A stretch of 64,000 nucleotides of DNA from Homarus americanus (GCF_018991925.1 NW_024737068.1:6170498-6234497); one strand, 5' to 3'; numbered from the stretch's first letter, positions 28,201 through 36,367 are shown. Numbers and translations are program-made. Notes: generated by a model not told the origin, from the letters alone.

Positions 28201-31200
28201 TGCCTCTTCCTTGCCAGAAGAGGTGCCACTGGCTGCCTCTTCCTTGCCAGAAGAGATGCCACTGGCTGCCTCTTCCTTGCCAGAAGAGGTGCCACTGGCT
28301 GCCTCTTCCTTGCCAGAAGTGGTGCCACTGGCTGCCTCTTTCTTGCCAGAAGAGGTGCCACTGGCTGCCTCTTCCTTGCCAGAAGAGGTGCCACTGGCTG
28401 CCTCTTCCTTGTCAGAAGAGGTGCCACTGGCTGCCTCTTCCTTGCCAGAAGAGGTGCCACTGGCTGCCTCTTCCATGCCACAAGAGATGCCAACCATTGG
28501 CTGCATGTACTTCTCGGCCTTTCTTTAGAGAATAGGGTATCTTACACTGCCCGCAAAATGGAGTCTTAGTATAATAACATGAAATTAAGCAATAAGTCCT
28601 TGTTATTTGTACATATACTTTGTGTGAATCATCAATTCATTTACTTTGCCAGAAACCTGTCACCTCGTAACTATTACCAACCGACAGATGGACCCTCGGA
28701 AGCTGAGGTCCGTGACGGCGGCAAGAACGGGGGAGGCATAGGCAGCGTCATCGGCGGCGTAAGCGGTAGTGACGCCAATAATAAATACCTAAGCGTGCTG
28801 GCCATGCCCTCGCTCATCCCTGCAGCCCTGGGGGTCGGGGCAGGGCTCATCCTGATCATCATCGTCCTCATCCTCCTCATCACTTTCCGCACGCGGCACC
28901 CTCGTCACCACTCCCCCCAGCATGACACCCCCACCCAGGATACTGAGCCCGAAGACTCCCCACAACACCACAAGTCTCCCGTCATCACACACCACGCCAG
29001 TTGCCTCGAGAGAGATATACAGGTAAGGTTGTCTGGGAGTTGGGGGTTAATATTATTACTGAGAACAGGTACGTGGCAGATGTAATTAATTATTGGAAAT
29101 ATCACAGCGGAATTGTCTCCATGATCAGAATAACAATAGGAAATCATAGTAACTTGTAAACAGGCGAATGATAAGTAGATAAAGCAAGGCATGGGAAAAC
29201 ACAAACCGGTTAATTAGTCACCAGGAGAATTAAGTAAGTGAGTAGCCAAAGGATCACACACCTAAAGTAATTGCTGAATAATGTCAATGATCAACAGCTT
29301 AATTACGATCAGGCTGAAGTCAACAATCATTTGTTTGATCTAATTGTATATTTTAATGACTTGGGCGGAGCTATTGTACCTGTGCTTTGAAATCTTCAAA
29401 GCTTACTCCTAGGAGGTGAAGTGGGAACCCCTATGACATCTATACTATCCCTGGAACCGATTGTGCGAGGGACTAGAAAATTGGTGGGTTCGAGCTACTA
29501 CGCATAAAGATTCACCCACATTCATGGCACAATCGTTTGCATTTGTCATTTATTGCAAGAGATCTGCAGTGAGTGTCGGTGCCACACCAGCTGGATTTCT
29601 CTCTGCTCCCAAAGTTCAACCTGAAAGCCTCCCAATCTTCCCTGTAAGAAGAACGTAGCAGATGAGTATGGCTTCCGCCGCACGACTCTCTGCTCAGGCA
29701 GTAATGCCACAGCTGCCACAGTGGCTTCGCAGGCTGCGACAACTTGTCCACGACGGTACTCCACCGGTGGACTAAGAGGCTGTGTAGACAACCTAGCCCT
29801 ACTGAGAGTCCACGTGACTATCCATTCAACCGGTGGTACGGGAGACTACGGAAAAGGCGCGGCACGCATAAACCTTCGACGCGAAGTATTTGCCCATCTG
29901 GACCCCTCGCTTCTGCAGGGGGTCCTTCGAGTCACCTTCGCGGTCAACCTCCCGATCCCAAGGCAGAGGTACAATAGGGTTAAACCTAGTGCCTCGCGGG
30001 ACAGAGAGGATCGCCCGTTTTTTCGGCCCTGCACACCTAGGACAGACACAACAACGGGCCCCTACCAACATCGTCGCCCCACGAACCAGATGCCACGGCA
30101 ACCAAGTTCATGCGGTATGGCTGAACGGCTGCAAAGGGTTCGGGGCCGACAACCATCCCAATTTTCTATTCAGTTTCAACAGAAAGGGTCGCCACCTCGT
30201 CACCATTATTTATGGAGACTGGGGCAATATTATGAAACAAATAGAGCCGAATTAACTACTCTAATCTGAAGTACAACCTTTCGTTAAATCAAGTCTGGTT
30301 AGTTCCTGTCTGTTGTCACATAATTATGATCTACAGTAACACTTTCGTCAGTAGCACCACTGATGGTAGGTCGACCCTGCCTTTGGAGATTCATTAAGAG
30401 GTGTCAGTGAAATCATGTTAATGTTTTGCCTTGTTCCATCACCAGATTTGTATTCTATATCGTACATTTGCCTTTCACTGCTCATGTGTAAGGCAACCAA
30501 TTTGGCTGCAGTATGTGTTTTGAAGGCCATTTAGCTTATACACTGGCTTCACGTACTCGGGCCTCTTGCAATTATGAACTAAGACCCGGAAAAGTAGCCA
30601 TCCCCTTGTTTAATACTTGTTAAAAGTATTTACAGACGATGGGGTGTCAAAATGCTTTATAATTATATCACCGGGATTCAAGAAGAAATCAATTGGTTTG
30701 CTTTACTTCTAGCTTTTTTTTGTACAGAAACTTAGGGGCATTTGCTTAGAATTTTGCCAACTTTGTGTACGCATGTAAATATGCTATGTAGATGAATTTT
30801 ACATATGTGTTTGTCCTGAATGAAGAGAATTAAGCTTTTTGATCATTAGTCAAACTGGTATTTATTTGAAAATAATCTCAGATCGTGTGTCTTCTTCTTC
30901 AACCCACCAGGTGGAGTCTGAGAGCGACGCTGACCCTGACGTGATCCCCCTGCAGGAGGGGTGCCGCCCCCCCGACCCTGAACCCGCTGCAGCCATCCTT
31001 CTGCCACCCGACCGCTATAAGTACGCTCCTGTCCCTGCCCTCGTCCCTGCAGCAGTGAGTACTCTCGCTCTCTATTTTTTTTTAATACGGGTGTTGTATC
31101 TGAATCTCAGTCTGATAATCTTTTTTTTTACTAATGGTAAATTCAGATATCAATTGAAATCAACCCAGTGAACAGTACTTATGGATCTTCCATCTTTGTC

Positions 31201-31587
31201 TCTCTCTAGGCCAGTGCGCATTACGGTGGTGTGACGACGTCGCCCTCAACAACTTCCTTGAAGTCAGGGGACCATTCTAGCTTCACTCTGCCTTATGACT
31301 CCGACAAATACGGCGGTGAACGATTACATTCAAACATTCAAGTTCACTGCTCATCAACTCTACCACGGCACACATCTCGTCCTCCTAAGGAAAAATGTCA
31401 TTCTTCTACGATCAATCCCCATCAATTCCCTTTTCCAGGAATTGAAGGCAGCCTTCCTCCGCCTCCTGTAGAGTACCAGAACTCTAGAAGGAAGCGAACA
31501 TCGTTAGGTAGCGGGTGTAGCCAGTCTGGGTGTGAGGAGGACACGCCCAGCACGCCGCTGTTGGGCAAGAGGGAGAGTTCAGTATGA
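1177..31587 (+). CDS. side-like: Gene A: Sidestep-family Ig/FNIII cell-surface receptor, 12 exons, 5' end outside window
   Basis: Spliced gene with exons 1177-1299, 5465-5794, 8323-8474, 18619-18760, 20067-20197, 20873-21032, 21776-22069, 23474-23646, 26687-26816, 28688-29022, 30911-31054 and 31210-31587. The joined sequence is 829 residues plus stop with frame intact at every junction. Domain order is Ig2, Ig3, Ig4, Ig5, FNIII, one TM helix and a cytoplasmic tail of about 235 residues. Family hallmarks of Drosophila Sidestep are visible: GPYQEGNMLVLTC in Ig2, SNQSLVLQ in Ig4, FQWTFNN and YTPMTSLDYGTLLCWASNEI in Ig5. Known role of the family: plasma-membrane adhesion receptors for Beat proteins in axon guidance and synaptic matching. 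Which Side paralogue this is cannot be told without a tree. Signal peptide and the V-type Ig1 must be encoded upstream of base 1. The protein ends in ESSV, a class I PDZ-ligand-like terminus. Gene B is a convergent duplicate. Confidence 0.93.
2123..2442. mobile_element. Non-autonomous hAT-type transposon (MITE) with 8-bp TSD
   Basis: A 320-bp element with inverted ends: the left starts cagtagtgtcaaactt and the right, reverse-complemented, starts caggggtgtcaaactcatgg. It is flanked on both sides by the identical octamer gactaggg (2115-2122 and 2443-2450). Eight-base duplications and CAGNGGTGTCAAAC-type ends are characteristic of hAT elements. There is no transposase coding, so it is non-autonomous. 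Confidence 0.9.
2451..3277. repeat. 29-bp minisatellite, about 28 copies
   Basis: The unit reads ttcaaacatgggagcacagt plus gactaaggg, with variants gacttgggg and taacttgggg, and a few truncated units near 2900-3030. The unit preceding the hAT element (around 2095-2122) is a divergent copy, so the transposon sits inside the array edge. Confidence 0.95.
5465..5794 (+). CDS. Gene A exon b: rest of Ig2, with a Ser/Thr/Asn-rich insert
   Basis: Acceptor acag precedes 5465; donor gtaagt starts at 5795. The G left by the previous exon plus GT makes the Gly of HGGVPRPSVVWF, where Trp is the core Ig tryptophan. LLLTCEASNNNLTLP carries the second disulfide Cys. Between them lies an unusually long loop of about 45 residues rich in Ser, Thr and Asn, with sequons NTT, NTT, NSS and NQT. 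The exon ends in phase 1 after DMN. A (TA)n tract starts 8 nt inside the following intron. Confidence 0.93.
6561..6770. repeat. 32-bp tandem repeat, about 6.5 copies
   Basis: The unit is close to gagtttatcatccatcaaaa plus ttatagaccact; copies are diverged by several substitutions. Confidence 0.9.
7655..7840. repeat. CACCAACACAGCTGCAC-type minisatellite
   Basis: Repeats of accatcaccaacacagctg with a period near 30 bp, the later copies nearly perfect. Confidence 0.9.
8323..8474 (+). CDS. Gene A exon c: first half of Ig3
   Basis: Acceptor ttacag precedes 8323; donor gtatgt starts at 8475. It reads LPALSVVVRTPKLPLTAG, then YQVVCEVRGSRPPPTITWYN, giving the first Cys and the core Trp of an I-set-like Ig domain. 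Entry phase 1, exit phase 0. It matches gene B exon 62129-62286 in position and phase (152 versus 158 nt). Confidence 0.93.
9797..9845. repeat. (TAG)n microsatellite
   Basis: Fifteen or so GTA/TAG triplets with one interruption (TTG). Confidence 0.95.
11660..11719. repeat. (ACACC)n pentanucleotide repeat
   Basis: About eleven CACAC-C units with one substitution (cacgcc). Confidence 0.95.
13680..14400. mobile_element. Decayed dispersed repeat resembling a decapod interspersed element
   Basis: Phrases such as acatggaagattattgatgc, gggattaacttcctcaacc and the nearby ttctaaat stretch recall, from memory, a repeat abundant in decapod genomes (probably retrotransposon-derived). No ORF survives. 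Boundaries are approximate and the identity needs a library search. Confidence 0.35.
14691..14828. repeat. 21-bp minisatellite, about 6.5 copies
   Basis: The unit is ccctagacagatgtacccc plus tg. Because 21 is a multiple of three it opens reading frames on both strands; these are not genes. Confidence 0.95.
16330..16400. repeat. CCTAA-rich tract joined to GGGGGCTCCGCC block
   Basis: Several acctaacctt units are followed directly by ggggggctccgcctccagga and a C run. Such blocks recur in arthropod genomes in my experience. It is too short and imperfect for telomere repeat. Confidence 0.45.
16871..18578. repeat. 1.7-kb satellite with 43-bp and 40-bp subfamilies
   Basis: The first part (to about 17270) repeats a 43-bp unit containing ccatgtaatagtaccctgcc. 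The later part repeats a 40-bp unit containing ccatctaatagtacactacc, interrupted by truncated copies between 17280 and 18270. It stops about 40 bp before the acceptor of the exon at 18619. Confidence 0.97.
18619..18760 (+). CDS. Gene A exon d: second half of Ig3
   Basis: Acceptor cttcctgcag precedes 18619; donor gtaagt starts at 18761. It reads TSADGNVTTSTLVFTPRP, then EDHGSFLRCVAETRAVNATM and WNLTVY, giving the second disulfide Cys of Ig3 and sequons NVT, NAT and NLT. Length 142 nt, identical to the paralogous gene B exon, exit phase 1. It is boxed in by a 1.7-kb satellite upstream and an array of donor-like copies downstream. Confidence 0.94.
18745..19275 (+). repeat. Degenerate tandem array derived from a splice-donor junction (gene A)
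   Basis: Starts at the exon end and its donor (tatact, gtaagtag at 18761). Related blocks recur near 18801 (tatactgaaagtaatt), 18841, 18887 (tacattgtaagtaat), 18934, 18966, 19008, 19050, 19120, 19162, 19208 and 19250. They alternate with tgtgcactgtaac-type blocks, giving an approximately 20-bp monomer arranged as 40-46-bp dimers. Confidence 0.75.
18761..20066 (+). other. Gene A intron, mostly the donor-derived array and AT-rich sequence
   Basis: After the array ends near 19275 the remainder (19276-20066) is AT-rich with no recognisable gene or element. Confidence 0.7.
20067..20197 (+). CDS. Gene A exon e: first half of Ig4
   Basis: Acceptor acacag precedes 20067; donor gtgagt starts at 20198. 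It reads YLPNATASFGSSLDSGN, then IKEGDDVYFECSIQANP and VSWRHN, with the first Cys and core Trp. 131 nt, exactly the length of the gene B counterpart (50586-50716). The donor is followed at once by a GGT-rich tract. Confidence 0.94.
20213..20585. repeat. GGT/GTGTGACTGGTGGTGG-rich repeat tract in gene A intron
   Basis: Begins about 15 nt after the donor at 20198. Repeats gtgtgactggtggtggtgg with TGG triplet slippage. Minus-strand Thr/His-rich reading frames over it are artefacts. The rest of this intron (20586-20872) and the next (21033-21775) show nothing notable. Confidence 0.92.
20873..21032 (+). CDS. Gene A exon f: second half of Ig4
   Basis: Acceptor ttactgcag precedes 20873; donor gtgagt starts at 21033. 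It reads NEILVPNVSAGVIISNQSL, then RAQAGRYSCHAHNVVGDGSS. The YxC motif provides the second disulfide Cys. SAGxIxSNQSLVLQ is a strong Sidestep-family signature. 160 nt, same as gene B. Confidence 0.95.
21776..22069 (+). CDS. Gene A exon g: complete Ig5
   Basis: Acceptor gcaccag precedes 21776; donor gtaagg starts at 22070. One exon holds the whole domain: YAPVCSPGQVTSYAVSRDED, EVTCSVQANP (first Cys), FQWTFNNTAD (Trp), YTPMTSLDYGTLLCWASNEI (second Cys) and PCVFHIVPAG. This is the most recognisable Sidestep block. 294 nt in both paralogs, about 87% protein identity with gene B. Confidence 0.96.
22070..23473 (+). other. Gene A intron without recognised elements
   Basis: 1.4 kb of mixed sequence. 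I see no exon, RNA gene, TIR or tandem repeat. Confidence 0.6.
23474..23646 (+). CDS. Gene A exon h: first half of fibronectin type III domain
   Basis: Acceptor cttcttcag precedes 23474; donor gtgagt starts at 23647. The exon itself begins with GTAAG, coding Gly-Lys after the preceding G. It reads GKPDPPSNCTIGSRTRTSV, then VKCVAGGSGGLTQQFFLQAR. P-P-x-N-C-T is the usual start of the FNIII module after Sidestep Ig5. It is 9 nt shorter than the gene B exon, in frame. Confidence 0.9.
23647..26686 (+). other. Gene A intron with mariner relic and a charged ORF
   Basis: Contains a 103-codon Lys/Glu/Arg-rich open frame at 25089-25400 and a minus-strand mariner transposase relic at 25725-26440. The region 23760-24900 shows no recognised element. 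Confidence 0.65.
25725..26440 (-). pseudogene. Mariner-family transposase relic
   Basis: The minus strand contains consecutive mariner signatures broken by stops and frameshifts: FEADPVNFL (about 26300), ANKLVAVIVSD with LLMHYL (about 26120-26170), IREKRRGMPSRSVLLLLHDN (about 25975-26045, including the second catalytic Asp motif HDN), HDCGFDQLSHPPYN, ATETWFEEKQ and VGEIYVEKY (about 25740). This covers roughly the C-terminal two-thirds of a Tc1/mariner DD34D transposase of about 345 residues. Inactive. The TIRs were not located. Confidence 0.85.
26687..26816 (+). CDS. Gene A exon i: second half of fibronectin type III domain
   Basis: Acceptor cttcccag precedes 26687; donor gtgagt starts at 26817. 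It reads VEGLQTGQKYDLVISSFNDK, then GFSTPAHVTVFSTGANG, the E-F-G strands of FNIII with the Y-x-L-x-I pattern. 130 nt, equal to the gene B exon. A mariner relic lies about 250 bp upstream. Confidence 0.92.
26817..28687 (+). other. Gene A intron dominated by a 33-bp minisatellite
   Basis: Three quarters of the intron is the array at 27098-28490; the flanks are unremarkable. Confidence 0.8.
27098..28490. repeat. 33-bp minisatellite, about 42 copies
   Basis: The unit is ccagaagaggtgccactggc plus tgcctcttccttg. Copies differ at a few sites (atg/ttg, cca/tca, gaa/gat), with two indel-bearing units near 27461 and 27540. Since 33 is divisible by three and the unit has no stops in several frames, both strands stay open for hundreds of codons. 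None has a splice or start context. Confidence 0.97.
28688..29022 (+). CDS. Gene A exon j: juxtamembrane stalk, TM helix and start of cytoplasmic tail
   Basis: Acceptor ccgacag precedes 28688; donor gtaagg starts at 29023. The junction codon makes Asp of HDGPSEAEVRDGG, the same as in gene B, which fixes this acceptor over an open upstream stretch. A Gly-rich stalk is followed by the hydrophobic helix PSLIPAALGVGAGL with IIIVLILLITF and the basic stop-transfer RTRHPRHH. The tail part is His/Ser/Pro-rich and ends in CLERDIQ, conserved in B as CLDRDIQ. Confidence 0.93.
29023..30910 (+). other. Gene A intron carrying a GC-richer coding relic
   Basis: AT-rich flanks surround a compositionally different block at about 29460-30255, described separately. 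30256-30910 shows nothing recognisable. Confidence 0.6.
29460..30255 (+). pseudogene. Degenerate coding relic of unknown origin
   Basis: The block is GC-richer than the surrounding intron. The + strand shows protein-like sequence in one frame at 29461-29770 (with an internal stop at 29656-29658), in another frame at about 29760-29960, then back in the first frame at about 30020-30255, ending with a stop. Fragments include MAQSFAFVIYCKRSAVSVGA and NPNFLFSF-like aromatic runs. This looks like one inserted reading frame broken by a stop and at least two frameshifts. I cannot name the family: transposon, host retrocopy and endogenous viral origin are all possible. Confidence 0.35.
30911..31054 (+). 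CDS. Gene A exon k: cytoplasmic tail, acidic segment
   Basis: Acceptor acccaccag precedes 30911; donor gtgagt starts at 31055. It reads VESESDADPDVIPLQEG, a Pro/Ala-rich middle, then PPDRYKYAPVPALVP. 144 nt, phase 0 at both ends. SESDADPD is an acidic serine cluster that could be a casein-kinase-2-like substrate (inference). The first third is almost identical at DNA level to gene B. Confidence 0.92.
31210..31587 (+). CDS. Gene A terminal exon: C-terminal tail and stop
   Basis: Acceptor gtctctctctag precedes 31210 after a short 155-nt intron. It reads ASAHYGGVTTSPSTTSLK to the TGA at 31585-31587. Conserved with B: INPHQFPFPGIEGSLPPPP, followed by VEY, DTPSTPLL and the C-terminal ESSV. The proline run beside a Tyr could bind SH3/WW or EVH1 modules; the last four residues fit a class I PDZ ligand. 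Both are inferences from motif only. Confidence 0.94.
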   Translation, partial: ASAHYGGVTTSPSTTSLKSGDHSSFTLPYDSDKYGGERLHSNIQVHCSSTLPRHTSRPPKEKCHSSTINPHQFPFPGIEGSLPPPPVEYQNSRRKRTSLGSGCSQSGCEEDTPSTPLLGKRESSV

Positions 31588-31840
31588 TGTCAACAGCACA
31601 CAAGTTTTGATATATAAAAACTGTCTTGTACTGGACGTAGACGTAATTTTTGTCCTCAGAGATGTTATATAATACTTTTGTATAATTTGTACTAAAGTGT
31701 TCGTGTCAAGAGAGTGGGTAACACTTGGGTGGTGAAGAGACAATCATTTTGTATGTACAAAACTCTTGGCGAGTTAAAGTGGTATGTCTTGCGGGTTTTG
31801 GTAAAAAATAAAGTTTGACAATTATTGTCCTTTCATTTTA
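31588..31840 (+). terminator. Gene A 3' UTR with poly(A) signal
   Basis: Follows the TGA of gene A directly. A canonical AATAAA lies at 31807-31812, followed by a T-rich stretch, so cleavage is expected near 31825-31840. No transcript evidence is available here. Confidence 0.65.
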
Positions 31841-32145
31841 TACTTAGTACCAAAATTTTTATACCATATTTTGTGTAAATAATATTCACTAAAGGTAATA
31901 CCTGTACTTGATAATCAGTGTTACACTACAATATCACTGAAGATAAATATTACAAATATTAAACAAAATACAAAACGAACCCAAAAATTTAAGTCACCAG
32001 ATGAGTTGGGTACAAGATCAAGAAAGAGGTATCTGACGACACACCATCTGCTTCACTTGTACATAAACAAATGTTAGGCAACCGGTAACAAAAATGTTTT
32101 TTGAATAATGAAAAATGTGTCGTCATGAACTAACAAACAATATCT
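31841..32145. other. Intergenic, AT-rich
   Basis: Between the expected 3' end of gene A and the CA/CCT array; nothing recognisable. Confidence 0.6.
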
Positions 32146-34375
32146 TGCCTCACACACACGCCTTCCCTGCCTCACACACACCTTCCCTGCCTCACACACA
32201 CCTTCCCTGCCTCACACAACGCGCCTCCCTGCCCACACACGCCTACCTCCTAACACAATGCCTCCCTGCCTCACACACACCTTCCCTGCCTCCCCACACA
32301 CACACCCTCCCCACACACACACCTTCCCTGCCCCACACACACCCTCCCTGCCTCACACACCTCCCTGTCTCACACAACGACTCCTGCCCCCACACACGCC
32401 TACCCTTCCCAACACAGCCTCCCTGCCTACACACACCTTCCCTGCCTCACACACACACCCCCTGCCCCACCCCACACACATTCCATTCCCTGCCCCACAC
32501 ACCCCTCCCCTGCCTCATACACACCCTCCTGCCTCACACACACCTTCTCTGGCTCCCCACACACACACCTTCCTGCCCCACACACATGCCATCCCTGCCT
32601 TTCACACCTTCCCTGCCTCTAACACACCCTCCCTGCCTCTAACACACCTTCCCCTGCCTCACCAAACCCTCCCTGCCCTCACACACACACCCTTCCCTTC
32701 CCTCACACACACCTTCCCCTTCCCCACACACCCCACCATCCCCACACACACCCTCCCTGCCTCACACACACCCCCCTCTCCCTGCTCCCACACACACCTC
32801 TGCCTCCCACATACAAACCCTCCCTACCCCACACACACCTCCCTGCCTCACACACCTTCCCTGCCTCACACACACCTTCCTCTCCCTTACACACACACCT
32901 CCCTTCCAAACACACACCATCCTTGGCTCACACACACCTCTCCCTCCCCACACACCCTACCTTCCCCACACACCTCCCTGCCTCACACACACCTTCCCTG
33001 CCCCATACACACCTTCCCTTCCTCACACACACCCTCCTCCTGCCCCACACACACACCCTCCCCTGTCCCCATACACACACCCTCCCACCTCACACCACAC
33101 CCTCCCCTGCCCCACACACCCTCTCCCCTGCCCTCACACACACCCCTCCTTGGCTCACACACACCTTCCCTTCCTCACACAAACCCCACCTTCCCTCACA
33201 CACACCCTCCCTGCCCCACACACACCCTTCCCTGGTCTCTCACACACACCTTCCCTCACATACACCTCCCTGCCTCACATACGCCTTGCTTGCCTCACAC
33301 ACACCTTCCCTGCCTCACACACACCTTCCCTGCCTCACAACCACCCTCTCCCGCCTCACACACACCTTCCCTGCCCCACACAGAACCTTCCCCGCCCCCA
33401 TACAAACCCTCCCTGCCTCACAGACACCTCTTCCCTTCCTCACACACACCCTCCCTTCCCCAAACACACACCTCCCTGCCTCACACATACCTTCCCTGCC
33501 CACACACGCCTTCCCTGCCCCACACACACCTTCCCTTCCTTACACACACCTTCCCTGCCCCACACACACCTTCCCTGCCTCCACACACACCTTCTCCCTT
33601 CTCACACACCTTCCCTGCCCCACACACACACCTTCCCCCTGCCCCACACACACACCTTCCCTGCCTCACCCACACCCTCCCCTGCTCACACCCACACCTT
33701 CCCTGCCAAACACACACTCTCTCCCTGTCTCTCACACACCTCCCTGCTCCACATACACCTCCCCTTGCCATTCACACAATCCCTTCCCTGCCTCACACAC
33801 ACTCTCCCTCCTCACACACACCTCCCTGCCACACCCACACCTTCCCTTGCCAAACACACACACTCTCCCTGTCTCTCAACACCAATCCCCTGCGCCCCAC
33901 ACACCTTCCCCTGCCCCACACACACCTTCCCTGTCCTCATACACACCCCCTCCCCAATCCTCACACACACCCCTCCCTGCCTCACACACACCTTCCCTGC
34001 CTCACACACACCTTCCTTCCTTACACACACACCTCCTTCCAAACACACACCATCCTGGCTCACACACACCTCCCTCCCTCACACACACCCTACCTTCCCC
34101 ACACACACCCTCCCTGCCCCACACACACCCCTCTCCCTGCCCCATACACACCCCCTCCCCACCCCACACACACCCTCCCGCCTCACACACACCTTCCCTG
34201 CCCCACACACCTTCCCTCCCCACACACACCCCTCCCTTCCAAACACACACCTCCCTGCCCCCACACACACCTTCCCTGTCCCATACACACCTCCCTCACA
34301 CACACCCTCCCCTGCCCCACACACACCTCTCCCTGCCTCATACACAACCTCCCCACCTCACACACACACCACAGA
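32146..34375. repeat. CA/CCT-rich minisatellite, left block
   Basis: The unit is near cacacacaccttccctgcct, about 19-21 bp, with variable CA length and many C/T slips. Blocks recur at higher order: a distinctive run with ccttccaaacacacaccat and ggctcacacacacc appears at about 32887 and again at about 34021. Apparent Pro/His/Thr-rich frames of up to 700 codons are artefacts. Confidence 0.97.
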
Positions 34376-34403
34376 AAATACGTAATTGAAACGAAGTAAT
34401 GAT

Positions 34404-34503
34404 NNNNNNNNNNNNNNNNNNNNNNNNNNNNNNNNNNNNNNNNNNNNNNNNNNNNNNNNNNNNNNNNNNNNNNNNNNNNNNNNNNNNNNNNNNNNNNNNN
34501 NNN
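34404..34503. other. Assembly gap (100 N)
   Basis: Exactly 100 N, the usual placeholder for a gap of unknown length. It falls inside the minisatellite, next to about 30 bp of non-repeat sequence (34376-34403). Confidence 0.99.
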
Positions 34504-36367
34504 CACACACCTTCCTGCCTCACACACACTCTCCCTGCCTACACACCTTCCCTGCCAAACACACACCTTCCGCTCCTCTACACACCCTCTGCCTCTCTCA
34601 CTCACCCTCCCACCGCCACACTCTCCCTGTACACACACACCTTCCCTGCCTCACACATATCTTTCCTGCTCACACACACCTTCCTGCATCACACACACTT
34701 CCCTTGTATCACACACACCTCTCCTTGCCTCACACACACTCCTCTCTGCCTACACACATCCCTCCCTCATCACACACACCTTCCCTGCCTCACATATCTT
34801 CCCTGTGACACACACCCTCCCGCTCCCACACACACCTCCCTGTATCACACACACCCTCCTGCCTCACACACACCCTCCCTTGTAATACACACACCTTCTG
34901 CCTTACAACATACCTCCCTGTGAATACACACACTCCTCCCTTGCCTCACACACTCTCCTCATCACACACACCTTCCCTGCCTAACACACACCTTCCTGCT
35001 CCTCACACACCTTCCTGCCTCTCACACACACCTCCAGCTCACACACACTCTCCCTGCATCACACACACACCTTCCTGCTCCTCACATCTTCCCTACCACA
35101 CATACTCCCTGCCACACACACCTTCCTGTCTCTCACACACACCCTCCCTGCCTCACACACACCCTCCGTGCCTCACACACACTCTCCCCGCCACACACAC
35201 CCTTCCTGCCATCATAACGCCTTTCCCTTGCCTCACACACCTTTCCCTGCCTCTACACACACTCTTCTTCCACACACTTCCCGCCAACACACCTTCCTGT
35301 TCACACACCTTTCTGCCTCTCACACACCTCCTGTTACACACACTTCTCCTTTGTCACACACACCTTTCCTTGTATTACTCAAGCCTTCCCTGCCTCTCAC
35401 ACACCTTCCTTGTCTTCCTCACACACCTTCCTTGTTCCCACACACTCCTCCCTGCCTCCTCCACCCTTCCCTGCCTCACACACACCTTCCCTGCCTCACA
35501 CATTCTTCCTGCATCACACACACCTTCCCTGCCATCAATCTTCCCTGTCTCTCACACACCCTTCTCTCCCACACACCCTCCTGCCTTACACACACACTCT
35601 CCCCGTATCACACACACCTTCCCTGCCTCACACACACCTTCCTGCCTCACACACATCTTCCCTGACCACATACACCTTCCTGCTAACACACACCTTTCCC
35701 TGTCTCATACACACCCTTCTGTTCACACACACCTCCTGCTCCACACACTTCCCTGTGCACACACACCTTCCCTGTCATCACACACACCTTCCTGCCTCAT
35801 ACCTTCCCTGTGATCACACTACACCTTCCTGCCAAACACACACCTTCCCTGTCTTCACACACCCTCTGCTCCTCCACACACCCTCCCTGCCTTACACACT
35901 CTCCCTGCCTCACATACACCTTCCCTTCTGCATCACACACACCTTCCTGCCTCACACACTGTCCCTGTCTCTCACACACACCATCCCTGTTCCCACACTT
36001 CCTCCCTTGCCTCCTCTACGCTCTTCCCTTCCTCACACCTTTTCCCTGCCTACACACCTTCCTGCCACACACACACCTTCCCTTTTCTCACACACCTCCC
36101 TGCTCCTTATACACACACCTTCCCTGCCTCTATCAGCCTCCTGTCTCCCACACACACCTTCCTGCCTCACACACACACCCCTCCCTGCCTCTCACACACA
36201 TCTTCCCTGCCTCACACACCCTCCCTGCCTCTCACACACCCTCCCTGCCTCTCACACACCCTCCGTCTCACTCACGCCTTCCCTACCTCCTCACACCTTT
36301 CCCTGCCTCACAGACACCTCCCTGCCGTCACACCACACCTTTCCTGCCTCACAGACACCTTCCCTGA
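34504..36367. repeat. CA/CCT-rich minisatellite, right block
   Basis: Same unit family as the left block but more diverged, with more frequent T insertions (cctgcctctcacacac) and atcacacacacc variants. Confidence 0.96.

Noticed and set aside
27093..28493. Long minus-strand open frame (466 codons, QPVAPLLARKR repeats) and several + strand frames
   Set aside because: Generated by a 33-bp tandem repeat whose length is a multiple of three. No domain, no splice context, lies within a gene A intron.
29485..29500. ggttcgagctact as a possible tRNA B box
   Set aside because: No matching A box, acceptor stem or cloverleaf at the right spacing.
32258..34399. 713-codon Pro/His/Thr-rich open frame
   Set aside because: CA/CCT minisatellite translated; all three frames give the same low-complexity pattern.
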